NCBI GenBank assembly: GCA_902386555.1
Contig: CABMJJ010000011.1
Coordinates: 1-64,000 of the forward strand
Direction of reading: 5' to 3'
Origin: Candidatus Bilamarchaeum dharawalense
Lineage (GTDB): Archaea; Micrarchaeota; Micrarchaeia; Anstonellales; Bilamarchaeaceae
Length of the DNA: 64,000 nucleotides
Below, piece by piece: positions 15,157 through 26,200 of this stretch. A program made the position numbers and the translations under genes. How positions within the stretch are numbered: position 1 is the stretch's first letter; the number at the start of each line of letters is the position of its first letter. The notes beneath the pieces were generated by a model. It saw only the letters and a list, made by a program, of their open reading frames with translations. It was not told where the DNA came from and did no database searches.

Positions 15157-18100
15157 ATGCCACCAAAAGTAGTAGCACCTGAGCTTGATAGAACTGATGA
15201 GGCGCTAAACCGTATTCTGGCCCAGGGAAAACAACAAAATGTAAAACCAGAACTTCTTCCGCTTTTTGCTGCCCTGGAGGATGCCGAGGGTAAAGCAAGA
15301 GCAGTGGTAAAAGTTGCACGGGATGTTGTTGATCCGAAGGTAGGAGTTAGTGATGATACAGCAAGAAGAGATAGGGAAGCAAAAGTCCAAACCGAAGTAC
15401 CTAGATTAATAGGTAATCTTGAGGTTTTAGAAACACAGAACCTCGGGGGTTTGGAGGTACATATCAAAAAAATGCGGGAAGAATTTGCTTTGGCATGGAA
15501 AACCTATGAAGAAGCAAAAACCCAGGAACAAAAAGATAAAGCACTCGAAGCAATGCACCAACTATATCACAAATACCAACCAGTGTTAGAAAAATTACCT
15601 GAGACCATTGCACAGGTTAGGGGTGTGATGACCTCCGGTGCACCACAGGAAATTCAACAAATTTTCATTGGTGCTGCAGGAGCAGCACTGGGTTTCTATC
15701 TTTCTGGAAACCCAGATCGCGCTGACCTGCTATTGAAATCAATTGATACTTTTAATCAAAAACGAGGAATTTTATCTTCTGAAAGTGGTCAAGAGGCATT
15801 GATAGCACTAATCCAACTCACACAGAGATTATGTTCACCAGAAGCAGTTGATATGGATAGGGAATTGCAATCTTTTGAACAAATTGGCAAAAAACTGATC
15901 ACAGGAGACACTCAAAGAAGAACAGAAGCATTGCAGGTTTTTGAATACCAAAGGGTGTTATTGGGGGAACAATGGGAAAGAACAAAGGATCCAAAAGAAA
16001 GAGAATGTATCCAAAAAACCATTGCGGCCCTAGACGAAATGATAGCTAAACTAAAAGACGAACAAAAAAGACAGAGTGTTACCGATGAAGATATGGCCAG
16101 AATGGGCAAACAATGTTTAGTAATAAAAGATATGGAAAGTGCCATAGCCCAAGCACCCACCACTACCGCTAAAGCTGCGATGAGAAGTTTATACATTGCA
16201 CAGTTAGGTGTCCTTGCTGCTGGCGGAAACGATGAGGCAATCGAATTTGCAATTCAAGAGGCCACTGATCACCCTAAGGATGGTGCCTATCTCAAAAAAT
16301 TGGTGCAATATTCAACTGCATTGGCAGCTGCAACAAGCGAGCAACGAATGCAAGCAGAACAGGATTTAATTCTTGCAATGTCACAGAATCTCACGGGTAG
16401 GTTAGATAATGCCATTCCTAGCCTTAGTGAAACTGCAGCAGGAAAAGTTTCGGGGATCCGAGATGGATTAGTTGCCGCCCAACAAAAACCAGAAGAACTT
16501 ACTGTGGATCATTTGAGAACCGCTCGTGCAGCAGTTGAGATGGCAGAGGATTATAAAAAATTCATAGCTTCTGCAACCAGTCTACCCCCGGAAGTTAGAG
16601 AAAGTGCAATTGCCATATACGAAAAAGGATTTGAAGTCCTTGGAACTGGAAATGTGGAACTGGCCCTGGGCTTCATGCAACTGGGCAGACTTTATGCAGC
16701 AACCAAAGATCAAAAACAACGAGAGGAGATTAGTGCACTTGTAAAACAGGTGACAGAACACCCAGAGCGCATAGGAACTATATATGATTATTTGGAAATG
16801 GATGGCACGATAAAATCCCTTAGGGAAGAAGTGCCAAGAGCACCAGCACAAGCAAGACCAGTAATGGAAAAAACAATAGCAGAACTAGAAACTGCAAGAG
16901 CAAGAATGGCAAGTGGAGAGGGGATGGCAACTTCCCAGGATATGGCAAATGTTGAATTACAAATACGCGGACGTATGGCTCAAGATCCTAGATTCAAAGC
17001 TTTGATTGAGCAACAACTCGCCGAGATACGCAAAACGAATCCTCAGGCAACCGAGGATGATGTGATAAAATTAATTGCAAAGGAACAGGCAGAACAAGCA
17101 GCAACAAAAAAAGTAGAAGAAATGGTATCCACCGCCAAAGTCATGGCAAAAACATTCCATGGTCAGAAAACAATAGCACCACCAGTAATAGAAATTTTTG
17201 ATAAAGCAGTGGATGCATTAGTAAAGGGAGATGTAAGAGGCGGTGCAACTCTAAGAGATGCTGCCGAACTTTACCCTAAAGTCAAATCCGCAGAAGATAG
17301 GCAAGTTATATTAGACACCTGTAGAGCCTATGCTAGTGGAGCATATACGATAGAAAAAACACAACAAATTTTAATGATTGAACAGCAACGTGCTACCTAC
17401 GAAACTAAAATTCCACCTGGACGATTAGCAACCAATAGCCAGGCATATTTTGATCTTGCACTTCGTGCAGCACTAAGCGATGATCCAACGGCAAAGGCCA
17501 TCTTTGACCTTGCTGTGCTCTACGCACGAACAGCTGCAACTCAGGAGAAACAGCTTCTACCGGAAATGAAAGAACAGCGTACTGCACATCTTGATTTTGT
17601 TGAACAGAATCTGGGTGACTATGCAGCCACAGCAAAAAAACCACCCAGATTGCTTAAGCTTGAAGAACCCCCAGAAGGGATTGGACTTACTTCAACTGCA
17701 CTGGATGCATTGTCATTTGACACAGCCAAACGCATGCTGGGAGTGGAATATTTAGAGTTCCATATTATGCTTCAGAATATAAGAGGAGCAACTCCAGCAG
17801 AACAACAAGCAAGAGAAGCCCAGTGGGAAAAAGAATCAAGACGATTGCACCAACAGGCAGCCACTGCAAGAACAAGAGGCCAAACCTATCTTGCAGATTA
17901 TTATGAAAGACAAGCAGGCTATGCCAATCCTGCTTTTGTTGCCAGTGCATCAGCTGATGCATTGGAGAGTTTTAGAAAAGGACAGGACGAACAAAAAATT
18001 GCATTGGATCTTGGCCAGGAATTAACAGGGGTTGCAAATGCAGAGATGGGAATGGTAACAAAAAGAACAACTGAACTTATTGCAGAGTTACCACCAGCAG

Positions 18101-21100
18101 TGAAAGCAGAGGCAGAAAGAAAACAACAAGAAGCAAAAGGGGATGAGGCAAAACTTAGAGAATTATATCAGAATCTTTTACTCTACAGAATGCAGCAACA
18201 CCAACAGAGTGGGGATGTGTTGGTTGGATCTGCAACCAGAGTGGGTGAATCGCTTGGACTTTTGGATAAGAGCGTGCGAACAGTAAGAACCATACACTGC
18301 ACAGCTGGAAGATTTGAGCTATTCACAAGTATAAATATAGAGATGGCCTTGGCCAAAGGGCAGAAAACGGATTTTCTTGGAAATGTAATTGAAGGAGAAC
18401 AAACAGCTGCCGACAGACAAGGAATGGAAACCCAGGCTAGAACACTTGGTGGTATTGGAAAAGCTGCGGTTGCCCAACAGGTCAGAATTCAGGAAATAAT
18501 AGGACAGGGAGTTGCCAGAGCAAAAAAAGAGATACGTGATGCCAATGAAGCCGCCCTCACACAAAAAATTGATGAACTAATGGGGATGCTCCGACCACCA
18601 GCAGATGTGGCTCAGTATAAAGCCAGAAGAGAAAGTGCACTGGCTGAAAAAGATGAGAAAGTTCGGATACAAAAACTACAGGACCTCTTTTTAGAACTCG
18701 CAGGAGTTGTTGGCGTGAAGGTTACTGATCAGGAAGCACCCGACAAACCAGTACTTCCAATATACGATGGTGTGGGATCCTATGAAGAGTATAGACGAGT
18801 AGTAAAATTATATTATGCAGAAAAATTTGTTGATGCCAATAGAGCAATGGCACGCGCTTCTTTTGTGATTAGACAGAGTTCAGAGTTGCAGGAGACCTAC
18901 ATTGGTGACGTAAGAGTAACCCAATTAGACAAAGCAACAATGGACGGACAACCTGGCGGATACTTTATTGGGGCAGGTAGAGGGGTTGGACCGCAGGAAC
19001 CACCGGCTCTTGAAGTACTTGCAGTAATGGCCAGACATCTTGACCCCAATGATCCGGATCGAGCACAAATAATAAGAGACATTGACGAGTTACTTCCACT
19101 TGAAGGCGATCCTGCAAATAGTAACGATGTCCGTAATAGAAAGCTAGATATCACGATAAAATTATTGCACAAAAAAGTATACGATCCAACTTCACAGGCA
19201 GGAGCAACGATGATGGATGTTTATGTTGGCGGTCAACATTTCTATTATCATACCGGTGATTATGCTCAAAGACTAAAACAGGCAAGGGCCAAATATGAAG
19301 CAGGAGATACAGCAGGTGCAGAGTCAGATCTTTTCCTAGTTCAAGGCGAGAGAGCACGAGCAGAGAGTGCAACAACATTGGATAGTAAGGCAATGGAAGC
19401 CACCTATACTGCCTGGAGAGATAGGAGAGATGCAGTTATCGGATTATGGAGTAGAATAAGAGAAAAGCTACCAAACCAGGAAGATACACCACGTGCCTAT
19501 GATCAAGCAGTAAAAAGAAACGAAGCACCTACTGCGGCAGTCATACCTGTCCAAGGAAGTATGTTTAGAGATGCAGGAGAGTTTGAAGAAACTGCTGCTG
19601 CATATGAAAAATCAAGAGATGAAACATTGGGGGGACGGGGATTTGCACTGACCCAAAGATTCGTAATGGCCACAATTGCCACTTTGGAGGATCGTAGATC
19701 AGTTAGACTTGAAAGTGGAAAAACCTATGACGAGCTGATTGAAGCCATATCACGTGCAACAACCCCACAAGAACAGGCAAGAGCCACCCAGGAATTTTGG
19801 GATGCTGTAGAGAAAAATCCGCAGGATTTTGCAAGAGTAGCAAAGATGGCCAAATCAGAAGACGGAAGAAGATTTGGATTCATGGAATCCGATGGAATCC
19901 ATTTAGGGGCCAGAGTGATGGAAGCAGGAACCAAGGCAAGGCATGCACAACGCGTAGTCGGATGGCAAAAAGATGAGGAAAATATCAAAGCGGGTATGGA
20001 TGATCTTAGACAGGCTGACGACGATGATATTTATAGAAAACATGAAAAAAGCGAGAGGTATAGGGCAGAGGCCGCTGCACTTGGTTGGGCTCCTCAGCAA
20101 TATACTGCCGACTCATGGAGAGAATTTGCAGCAAGAAGATTTGAGTTGACAATGGGTCTAGCAAGTGAAGAGAATGACTATCGTGCCTATGATATTATTG
20201 CAAACAATGAAACCATCACTTTACCAGTCTATGAATTCAGATCAAGCACCAATAGATATGAAGACGAGTATCCTCTTTACATAACTGTTTATTCTGACGT
20301 AAAAGGATTGCATGGTACACGCACCGCAAGAACCGTTGCAGTTGGATATGAACTCGCAAGTTTAAACCACGATGAATTTGTGGAACGTACATCCTACATA
20401 GACAAGGACTGGTTTGATGATAAACAACCAGAAGCTCGCAAACGTCTTGTAAAGATGGCAGAGGAAAGAACAACACTGGAATTTGCCATGCTTGGTGTGC
20501 GAAGGGAATGGCACCGAGAAGATGGAACAGTATCAGATACTGCTTCGGGAAATGGCTACTGGGTAACTAAAAAATATACACCAACCACAGAACAGCAACA
20601 GGCCACTGAAGCCGCATACCTTCAACATACTTTGTTAACTGAACAGCTTAATGCGAAATTATTTGGTCACAGTGCACCATGGGGAGATGATGCAGTTTTA
20701 GGGTTTATGGATAGAACTGCAGCCCGTGCAAGCGCTGCCTTCCAGTATGCAAATGTTTCTTTAGGTAACAAAAGCGTTGAAGAACGAGAAAGGGCCCAGG
20801 TGGCTTGGAATGATAGCACCCCATTTATAAAAGACGACCATGGAGCCTATCAAGATTATGACAGTAGTTCAAAACAATACCTAACATCCATGGGTAAATG
20901 GCAAAGTGGGTACAGAGTAACTGTTGGCGGAGTCAAGATGACTGTTGCTGTTGTTAGCGGTGTACTTACTGTTGTAGGCGGAACGGTTACCATGCAACCA
21001 GAGCTTGTTGCAATTGGAATAGTGGGAAGCGTAGCTATGGGAGCTGACGCGGTTGCCGCTGGTTTTGAAGAAAGAGAACAGTTGGGTAAGTGGACGGGTT

Positions 21101-23256
21101 GGTCAATATTCCACACTGCATCTGGTGTTGTGATGATGGTTCTCCCAGTTGCAAGTGAATTTGCCACTGCGGGTAGATTAGCAGGTGCAGGTGTTGAAAT
21201 TGCAGGAGAAGTGGCAGGTGGTGCAGAAGCCGTAGTCACAGCAACACGAAGTTTAACATTTGTTCAGAGAGCAGGAAGAGTGTTGTGGGGCGGAGAAGAG
21301 TTATCTGGAATGCAGAGAGCAATTCACATAACTGGCCAGGCTTTGATGGTTAGTGGAGCAGGGGAGGCAATTTACAGATTACCAGAATCAATCAAAATGG
21401 TTAACACTGGTGACCAGACCTGGGTTGAATTTGGATTTGGTATGTTCCAAACAGTAGTACAACCCATATTCACCCATGGAATAGTAGAAGCCAGAATGGC
21501 AACTCAACAAAGAACTGGAGTTCCGGTGTACAGATCACGTGGACGACAGGTAGTGGAAATGTTGGTATTGGGATTGCCACCGGAAAGTGCAACCACTCAT
21601 GCTTTTGCAAGAGAGATCAGAGCCATGCCTTTACCGGAAGCACAGGCCTATCACCAATATGCAGCAGAACGACATATTGATGCCTTACCCATACCAGAAC
21701 AAACTGCAATTCTTAGGGATTATACTGCAGCAAGAAAAGCAAGCGTACAAAGAGGGGAGACACCTCCAACGTTTGGCCAGTTTGCTGCAACCTCACCAAG
21801 AATACAAGCAGCAGGTCACGAAGCAAGTTTCCAATTAGTTGCAACAGGTAGAATGCCTGCAACTTCACTTAGCGATAGTGAATTTACCTATTATCTGGAG
21901 AGACTGAAACATGCAGAACCAGAAGAGGCCTACGCACAAACCTTGAAAGTTGTAAAAACAGAAGGTTGCGAACGGATGGAACAGGTATACAGGGGAGTTC
22001 GGGAGAACTCGTCTTCGGAAGCCCTACTGATTCCATCAGAACGAGCGTATGTGGAAGCAAGAGAAAGAGGTTTGTCACCATCAGATGCAATGGAAGCAGC
22101 AAGGAAAACACCAATTGATCGTGCAGCCGAAATGCGCGAAAATGGAAAAAGAGTGGTAGCAGCAAGAAGAGAACAGTTGGCATTCCGTGCAGAATTAGAA
22201 AGTAGATTTACAAGTACGGAAACCGGATCTGATGGAAGAACAAGATATACAATGGGACGTGGTGAAGAGGCAGCTGTCTATTCAGCTGAACATGTAACAG
22301 CTGCACTGGACATTGTTGGTGCTGCTGAGACTGTGTTAAAGGCCTACCCTGAATTTCATAAATTACCAGCTTCACGCAGAAATGAAATTGTGAGAGATAT
22401 TTTGAAGGATTACCCAGAAACTATTCGAGAGGGAGCAGAAGCACTTGCATCAAATTTACTTTATGTTAGGAATAGAGTAGACAGAAGAATACAATTGGAA
22501 TTTGGACTTGCTGCGGCAAAAGATATTCCAGAAATTGCTCAGCAGCCAGAGTCAATTGCAAGAGCAGCAAAAGCAGAGGAACAACAGATTTTAAGAACGC
22601 AAGTTCCAGCCCAAGATTTGAAACAAATAATAGAACTAAGACAGCAGGAAGCCATAGCGATCAGAGAGGAAGCGCAACAACTTCGCCAGAAAGCAGAGGG
22701 ATTGCAAGGAGAAGAGAAAACAACTGCACTAGCCCGGGCACAATATTTGGAAAAAGTTGCAACGCAGATGGGCGAAGGAACAGAAAGAATACAACAACAT
22801 CTGGAAATTCAGAGACAACGAGCAGAAGCAGTAAGAAGAATAAGAGAAAGAGATGAAGACGAAGGAGTTCGGGCAGTTGCAGAAGCAGAACATGCAACCA
22901 GTATAGGTCCAGCTGCACGTAGAGTGCTAGCCTCATCACCAGAACAATTATTTTCCCAGGACAGAGTTACTGCTGAAATTTTACGAAGAGCAGGATTTGA
23001 AATCGTGGATGGGAGACTGAAACAGGTTAGACAATCAGATTATCTAGTTCGTGATGAACCAATCGAAGGCGCACGAACAGGCATGGGACGAATGGTGGAG
23101 AGTGTAGAAGATTACATATTGGCAGAAGCAGCAGCCGGACGAGAAGTGGATGTCATAGCTTTCCGAGTGGATAAAAAACGCCTTAATCCAACAAATGCCA
23201 TGTTGGGGATGGAGGTAGGAGATGCAGGACTCTCTGCTTACGAAGATGTTGTTTGA
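15157..23256 (+). CDS. Giant helical protein, N-terminal part of a TGA-split gene
   Basis: 2699 codons, no signal peptide. The first ~1900 residues are Ala/Glu/Gln/Lys/Arg-rich, mostly helical and locally TPR-like. Residues ~1918-2033 hold two long hydrophobic stretches (starting 'VKMTVAVVSGVLTVVGGTV' and 'HTASGVVMMVLPVASEFA') that could insert into a membrane. A Gln/Glu-rich coiled-coil region follows (~2480-2580). From residue ~2639 the sequence reads like the start of a GGDEF-type domain: 'RTGMGRMVESVEDYI', then 'VDVIAFRVDKKRLNPTNAML', then 'GMEVGDAGLSAYEDVV'. It then stops at TGA 23254. The same frame continues for 3193 more codons. SD AGGTGA directly precedes the ATG. Function unknown. 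The reading frame itself is certain. Confidence 0.9.
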   Translation: MPPKVVAPELDRTDEALNRILAQGKQQNVKPELLPLFAALEDAEGKARAVVKVARDVVDPKVGVSDDTARRDREAKVQTEVPRLIGNLEVLETQNLGGLEVHIKKMREEFALAWKTYEEAKTQEQKDKALEAMHQLYHKYQPVLEKLPETIAQVRGVMTSGAPQEIQQIFIGAAGAALGFYLSGNPDRADLLLKSIDTFNQKRGILSSESGQEALIALIQLTQRLCSPEAVDMDRELQSFEQIGKKLITGDTQRRTEALQVFEYQRVLLGEQWERTKDPKERECIQKTIAALDEMIAKLKDEQKRQSVTDEDMARMGKQCLVIKDMESAIAQAPTTTAKAAMRSLYIAQLGVLAAGGNDEAIEFAIQEATDHPKDGAYLKKLVQYSTALAAATSEQRMQAEQDLILAMSQNLTGRLDNAIPSLSETAAGKVSGIRDGLVAAQQKPEELTVDHLRTARAAVEMAEDYKKFIASATSLPPEVRESAIAIYEKGFEVLGTGNVELALGFMQLGRLYAATKDQKQREEISALVKQVTEHPERIGTIYDYLEMDGTIKSLREEVPRAPAQARPVMEKTIAELETARARMASGEGMATSQDMANVELQIRGRMAQDPRFKALIEQQLAEIRKTNPQATEDDVIKLIAKEQAEQAATKKVEEMVSTAKVMAKTFHGQKTIAPPVIEIFDKAVDALVKGDVRGGATLRDAAELYPKVKSAEDRQVILDTCRAYASGAYTIEKTQQILMIEQQRATYETKIPPGRLATNSQAYFDLALRAALSDDPTAKAIFDLAVLYARTAATQEKQLLPEMKEQRTAHLDFVEQNLGDYAATAKKPPRLLKLEEPPEGIGLTSTALDALSFDTAKRMLGVEYLEFHIMLQNIRGATPAEQQAREAQWEKESRRLHQQAATARTRGQTYLADYYERQAGYANPAFVASASADALESFRKGQDEQKIALDLGQELTGVANAEMGMVTKRTTELIAELPPAVKAEAERKQQEAKGDEAKLRELYQNLLLYRMQQHQQSGDVLVGSATRVGESLGLLDKSVRTVRTIHCTAGRFELFTSINIEMALAKGQKTDFLGNVIEGEQTAADRQGMETQARTLGGIGKAAVAQQVRIQEIIGQGVARAKKEIRDANEAALTQKIDELMGMLRPPADVAQYKARRESALAEKDEKVRIQKLQDLFLELAGVVGVKVTDQEAPDKPVLPIYDGVGSYEEYRRVVKLYYAEKFVDANRAMARASFVIRQSSELQETYIGDVRVTQLDKATMDGQPGGYFIGAGRGVGPQEPPALEVLAVMARHLDPNDPDRAQIIRDIDELLPLEGDPANSNDVRNRKLDITIKLLHKKVYDPTSQAGATMMDVYVGGQHFYYHTGDYAQRLKQARAKYEAGDTAGAESDLFLVQGERARAESATTLDSKAMEATYTAWRDRRDAVIGLWSRIREKLPNQEDTPRAYDQAVKRNEAPTAAVIPVQGSMFRDAGEFEETAAAYEKSRDETLGGRGFALTQRFVMATIATLEDRRSVRLESGKTYDELIEAISRATTPQEQARATQEFWDAVEKNPQDFARVAKMAKSEDGRRFGFMESDGIHLGARVMEAGTKARHAQRVVGWQKDEENIKAGMDDLRQADDDDIYRKHEKSERYRAEAAALGWAPQQYTADSWREFAARRFELTMGLASEENDYRAYDIIANNETITLPVYEFRSSTNRYEDEYPLYITVYSDVKGLHGTRTARTVAVGYELASLNHDEFVERTSYIDKDWFDDKQPEARKRLVKMAEERTTLEFAMLGVRREWHREDGTVSDTASGNGYWVTKKYTPTTEQQQATEAAYLQHTLLTEQLNAKLFGHSAPWGDDAVLGFMDRTAARASAAFQYANVSLGNKSVEERERAQVAWNDSTPFIKDDHGAYQDYDSSSKQYLTSMGKWQSGYRVTVGGVKMTVAVVSGVLTVVGGTVTMQPELVAIGIVGSVAMGADAVAAGFEEREQLGKWTGWSIFHTASGVVMMVLPVASEFATAGRLAGAGVEIAGEVAGGAEAVVTATRSLTFVQRAGRVLWGGEELSGMQRAIHITGQALMVSGAGEAIYRLPESIKMVNTGDQTWVEFGFGMFQTVVQPIFTHGIVEARMATQQRTGVPVYRSRGRQVVEMLVLGLPPESATTHAFAREIRAMPLPEAQAYHQYAAERHIDALPIPEQTAILRDYTAARKASVQRGETPPTFGQFAATSPRIQAAGHEASFQLVATGRMPATSLSDSEFTYYLERLKHAEPEEAYAQTLKVVKTEGCERMEQVYRGVRENSSSEALLIPSERAYVEARERGLSPSDAMEAARKTPIDRAAEMRENGKRVVAARREQLAFRAELESRFTSTETGSDGRTRYTMGRGEEAAVYSAEHVTAALDIVGAAETVLKAYPEFHKLPASRRNEIVRDILKDYPETIREGAEALASNLLYVRNRVDRRIQLEFGLAAAKDIPEIAQQPESIARAAKAEEQQILRTQVPAQDLKQIIELRQQEAIAIREEAQQLRQKAEGLQGEEKTTALARAQYLEKVATQMGEGTERIQQHLEIQRQRAEAVRRIRERDEDEGVRAVAEAEHATSIGPAARRVLASSPEQLFSQDRVTAEILRRAGFEIVDGRLKQVRQSDYLVRDEPIEGARTGMGRMVESVEDYILAEAAAGREVDVIAFRVDKKRLNPTNAMLGMEVGDAGLSAYEDVV
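23254..23256 (+). other. In-frame TGA dividing the giant gene
   Basis: The codon order is GTT TGA TTG. Upstream and downstream frames are the same and no other stop interrupts 15157-32838. Single-base changes from AGA, CGA, GGA or TGG would create it. The next codon, TTG, could serve as a start but has no SD before it. The GGDEF-like pattern runs across the codon with no missing part. Confidence 0.85.
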
Positions 23257-26200
23257 TTGGCAACCAGAAAAATAGTTGGCGACGGAGTTGAAAGTAGCGG
23301 GTTTATTATTAAACCACCAGCTGGCCAAGGGGATGAATTAGTTGGAATAATAATTGTACCAAAAGGTCAAGGAAAAAAGGTCAGGGCTCAGTTAGAAGCA
23401 AGTGTGGATCAGGCTACCACCGAAGTAATTGCAGGATTGGATCCAAACGGAGGATTGGTAAGATCACAACGATGGGTGACTAATCCCCGTCAGTTAGTGG
23501 AAGCATCAATCGATATTAGTAACCCCATCACAGTTACAAGAAGAGAAGATGGTACAGTGGTTGCCTTGCATGAGGATGGAAGCGACGCCATGGTTCTTCA
23601 TCCTGAGAGTGGAAGAACAGGATTCTTAGCAACCCAGGTAACAAGAGCAGAATATGACGGTTCTTTGAGTTTTGCCCCAGTTCTAATGGATCGTCTTGGG
23701 GTAAAACCATATGTTGGAGCAGCAAATGATCCAAGAATCGAAAATGCTGGTGCAACTGAAACCATTCCTCATGGTGAAGCATTCGGCATACGTGTTCAGA
23801 TTGATGAGAGAAGTTTATACGAAAAAAGAGTTAGGCCGGGTGAAGAACAGCTACCACCCTATTCAGATATGGAAGGCTATCTTAGAGTAACAAAAAAAGG
23901 ATATGCTGAAGTTGAAGACGATAATTTTGGCATACGCGGATTGAATACCTTCCTTGGTCATGATGGTGCAAATGGAGTGGTACGAGCAGTAGACGATGCA
24001 GTTTTCAGATATGCCAGTGAGCATGGGGTCAAAATACGTAGATTAGGTACGATGAAATATGTTATTGAAGGAGGATCAGCAGCAGATGTTGCTGCTGTTG
24101 AACAATTTGTCACAGAACAACTCCATAGTGCTGGAATGAAATTGAGTGCATCAACAGAACATGCACCTGTAGATGGTGTAGGAGTGGCAGATGCATTAAC
24201 AGCAATTTCAAATGGACACATGCGATTGGAGTGGGGTACTGGAAATTACGATGCTGCCCAGGCAATGATTGCTTCCATGGCACTTGGAACCGATGAAGCT
24301 TTGGCAAGACTTGGCCTTGATCAATTACCTGGAGTTGTGAAACTAGTTAGAGAAAATCCATCCATACGAAATGTGGAAGATTTGCTTGTTGCATTTAGAA
24401 TGACACCTGAACCAGAAGGATCCCAACTGTTTACTGACTTTCATGAATTTGTATTGAAACAAGGTGGGGAATTTTTAGGAAGACTGGAAACACTACGAAG
24501 TCCTGTGCAAACCACAGCATTGGCAAGAGCAGAGGACGTTGCACCATTGATCACACCAAGAGTGGGAGAACCAGTAACAGAAATTAGAGTGAGAACTCTA
24601 GATAGAGGGGACAGTTATTTGCCAGACTTAACAAGTCCACGAAGAGATGGGACCTATAATCAGTCAGGCAGGGGAGTAACTTTTGCATTTGTTGAAATTC
24701 CAGAAGGCACCAGACCAGCACAGGTTTTAGAACAGGTTAGAGCAACAACACCAAAAGCAGAATTTATTATTTATCAAGAAGCAGACGGACGAGTTCGGAT
24801 TATGGCCGGTCCAGAGACCAATGAACAGAATGCTGGAGCAGCTGCAGCAGGTCATTTTGAAAGAGGAGGATTTGAAGAGTACTGCAGATTAAAAACTGGC
24901 CAGAGGGATTTGGTAGGACGAGATGACGAAGGAGTTTTTGTAAGAGGTAAATCTCCTGAAGAAGCCTTGGATCTATTAAAACAATTTATTGCTCTTCCAC
25001 CAGATTTCAGAGGATTGTTGGGTGATAAGGGTGCCGGGATATTTGACCTGCCACCGGGTGAGCAGTATGTCCAATTGTTAGATTATAATAGAAGAAATCC
25101 GCGACAGTCCATAGATCTTAACACATTCACTCGAGACACCAAAACCTATTTGAAAATTGATGTTAAGGTTGCAACAGTGGATGGATTTGCAACAAGAGTA
25201 TTTGGGGACACTTTCCATCCAGAGGAAACATCACTTCCAGAAAGAGATTTCAGATATGACATCCAAGTAACAAGAGCAGAACTTGAACAGATGATGGGTA
25301 GAAGAAGGATAGTTGAAACAGAAAAGATCGGTGCTGGCGGATATACTCTTGCGTTTAAAGTCACTCTAGATGACGGTTCAGTGAAAGTTGTTAAGGTTTC
25401 ATATAATATTGGATCAGAAGCCCAGACCGACCATGCATCGCATCGAGTATTCGGACATGGACGGGATATTGTTGCATTCTCAGATGGGCACTTTGAATTA
25501 ACAGTGGAAGGACTTGCATCTGGGGGATCACTGGCAGATTACAGCGGACGAGGGATAGGTAAACTACTTGTAGAAAAATATGTTGAAGGAAAATATGATA
25601 CAACAACTCCAGAAGGTAGAGCTGCTGCTCAGCAGGCAATGGAAAGAGGAAGACAAGCAGTGGGTGATGCTGTTGCAAGAGCATTTGCAGAAGATATAGT
25701 TTTGGGTTGCCTTGATGATGCCCATGTTGGTAATTATTTCATTGATATTGCACCAGATGGGACAGTAAAAGTGGAAAGAATTGACACATCCGATGGTTTG
25801 AGTTATGATACCACTAGAGCAAGAAAACAAATGGATCGTGAAAATAACGCTTTAACATTTGCAAAGGAACTGGGATTCACTCAGGAAGAATTTTTCAGAA
25901 TGGTTGGAGACCATCTCACTGCATTTGAGAGAGATGGCGCATTGGAAAGAGTAGGAACTGGAACCGCAACCCCACTGGAACCATCTTCAGGTAGATTGCT
26001 GGATGGAAGATACAGCCCAGAAATAGTTAGAAGATATGTTGATCGTGCAAGGCAATTCATGCAAGAAGGAATGGCACCATTTTCCATGGAAGCAGCAGAA
26101 TTTGATCGCCATGTGGCAACAAAAACCCACCTTAGAGAACGACAGGCAGCAGGTGAAAGGCAGGTAGTACGAGGAGGCAGAAAAACCGGAGTGGGCGAAG

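Noticed and set aside
23254-23256. TGA as selenocysteine.
   Set aside because: No selenocysteine-insertion structure could be recognised, no selenoprotein family fits, and the surrounding fold needs no Cys-like residue at this helix position. Not formally excluded.
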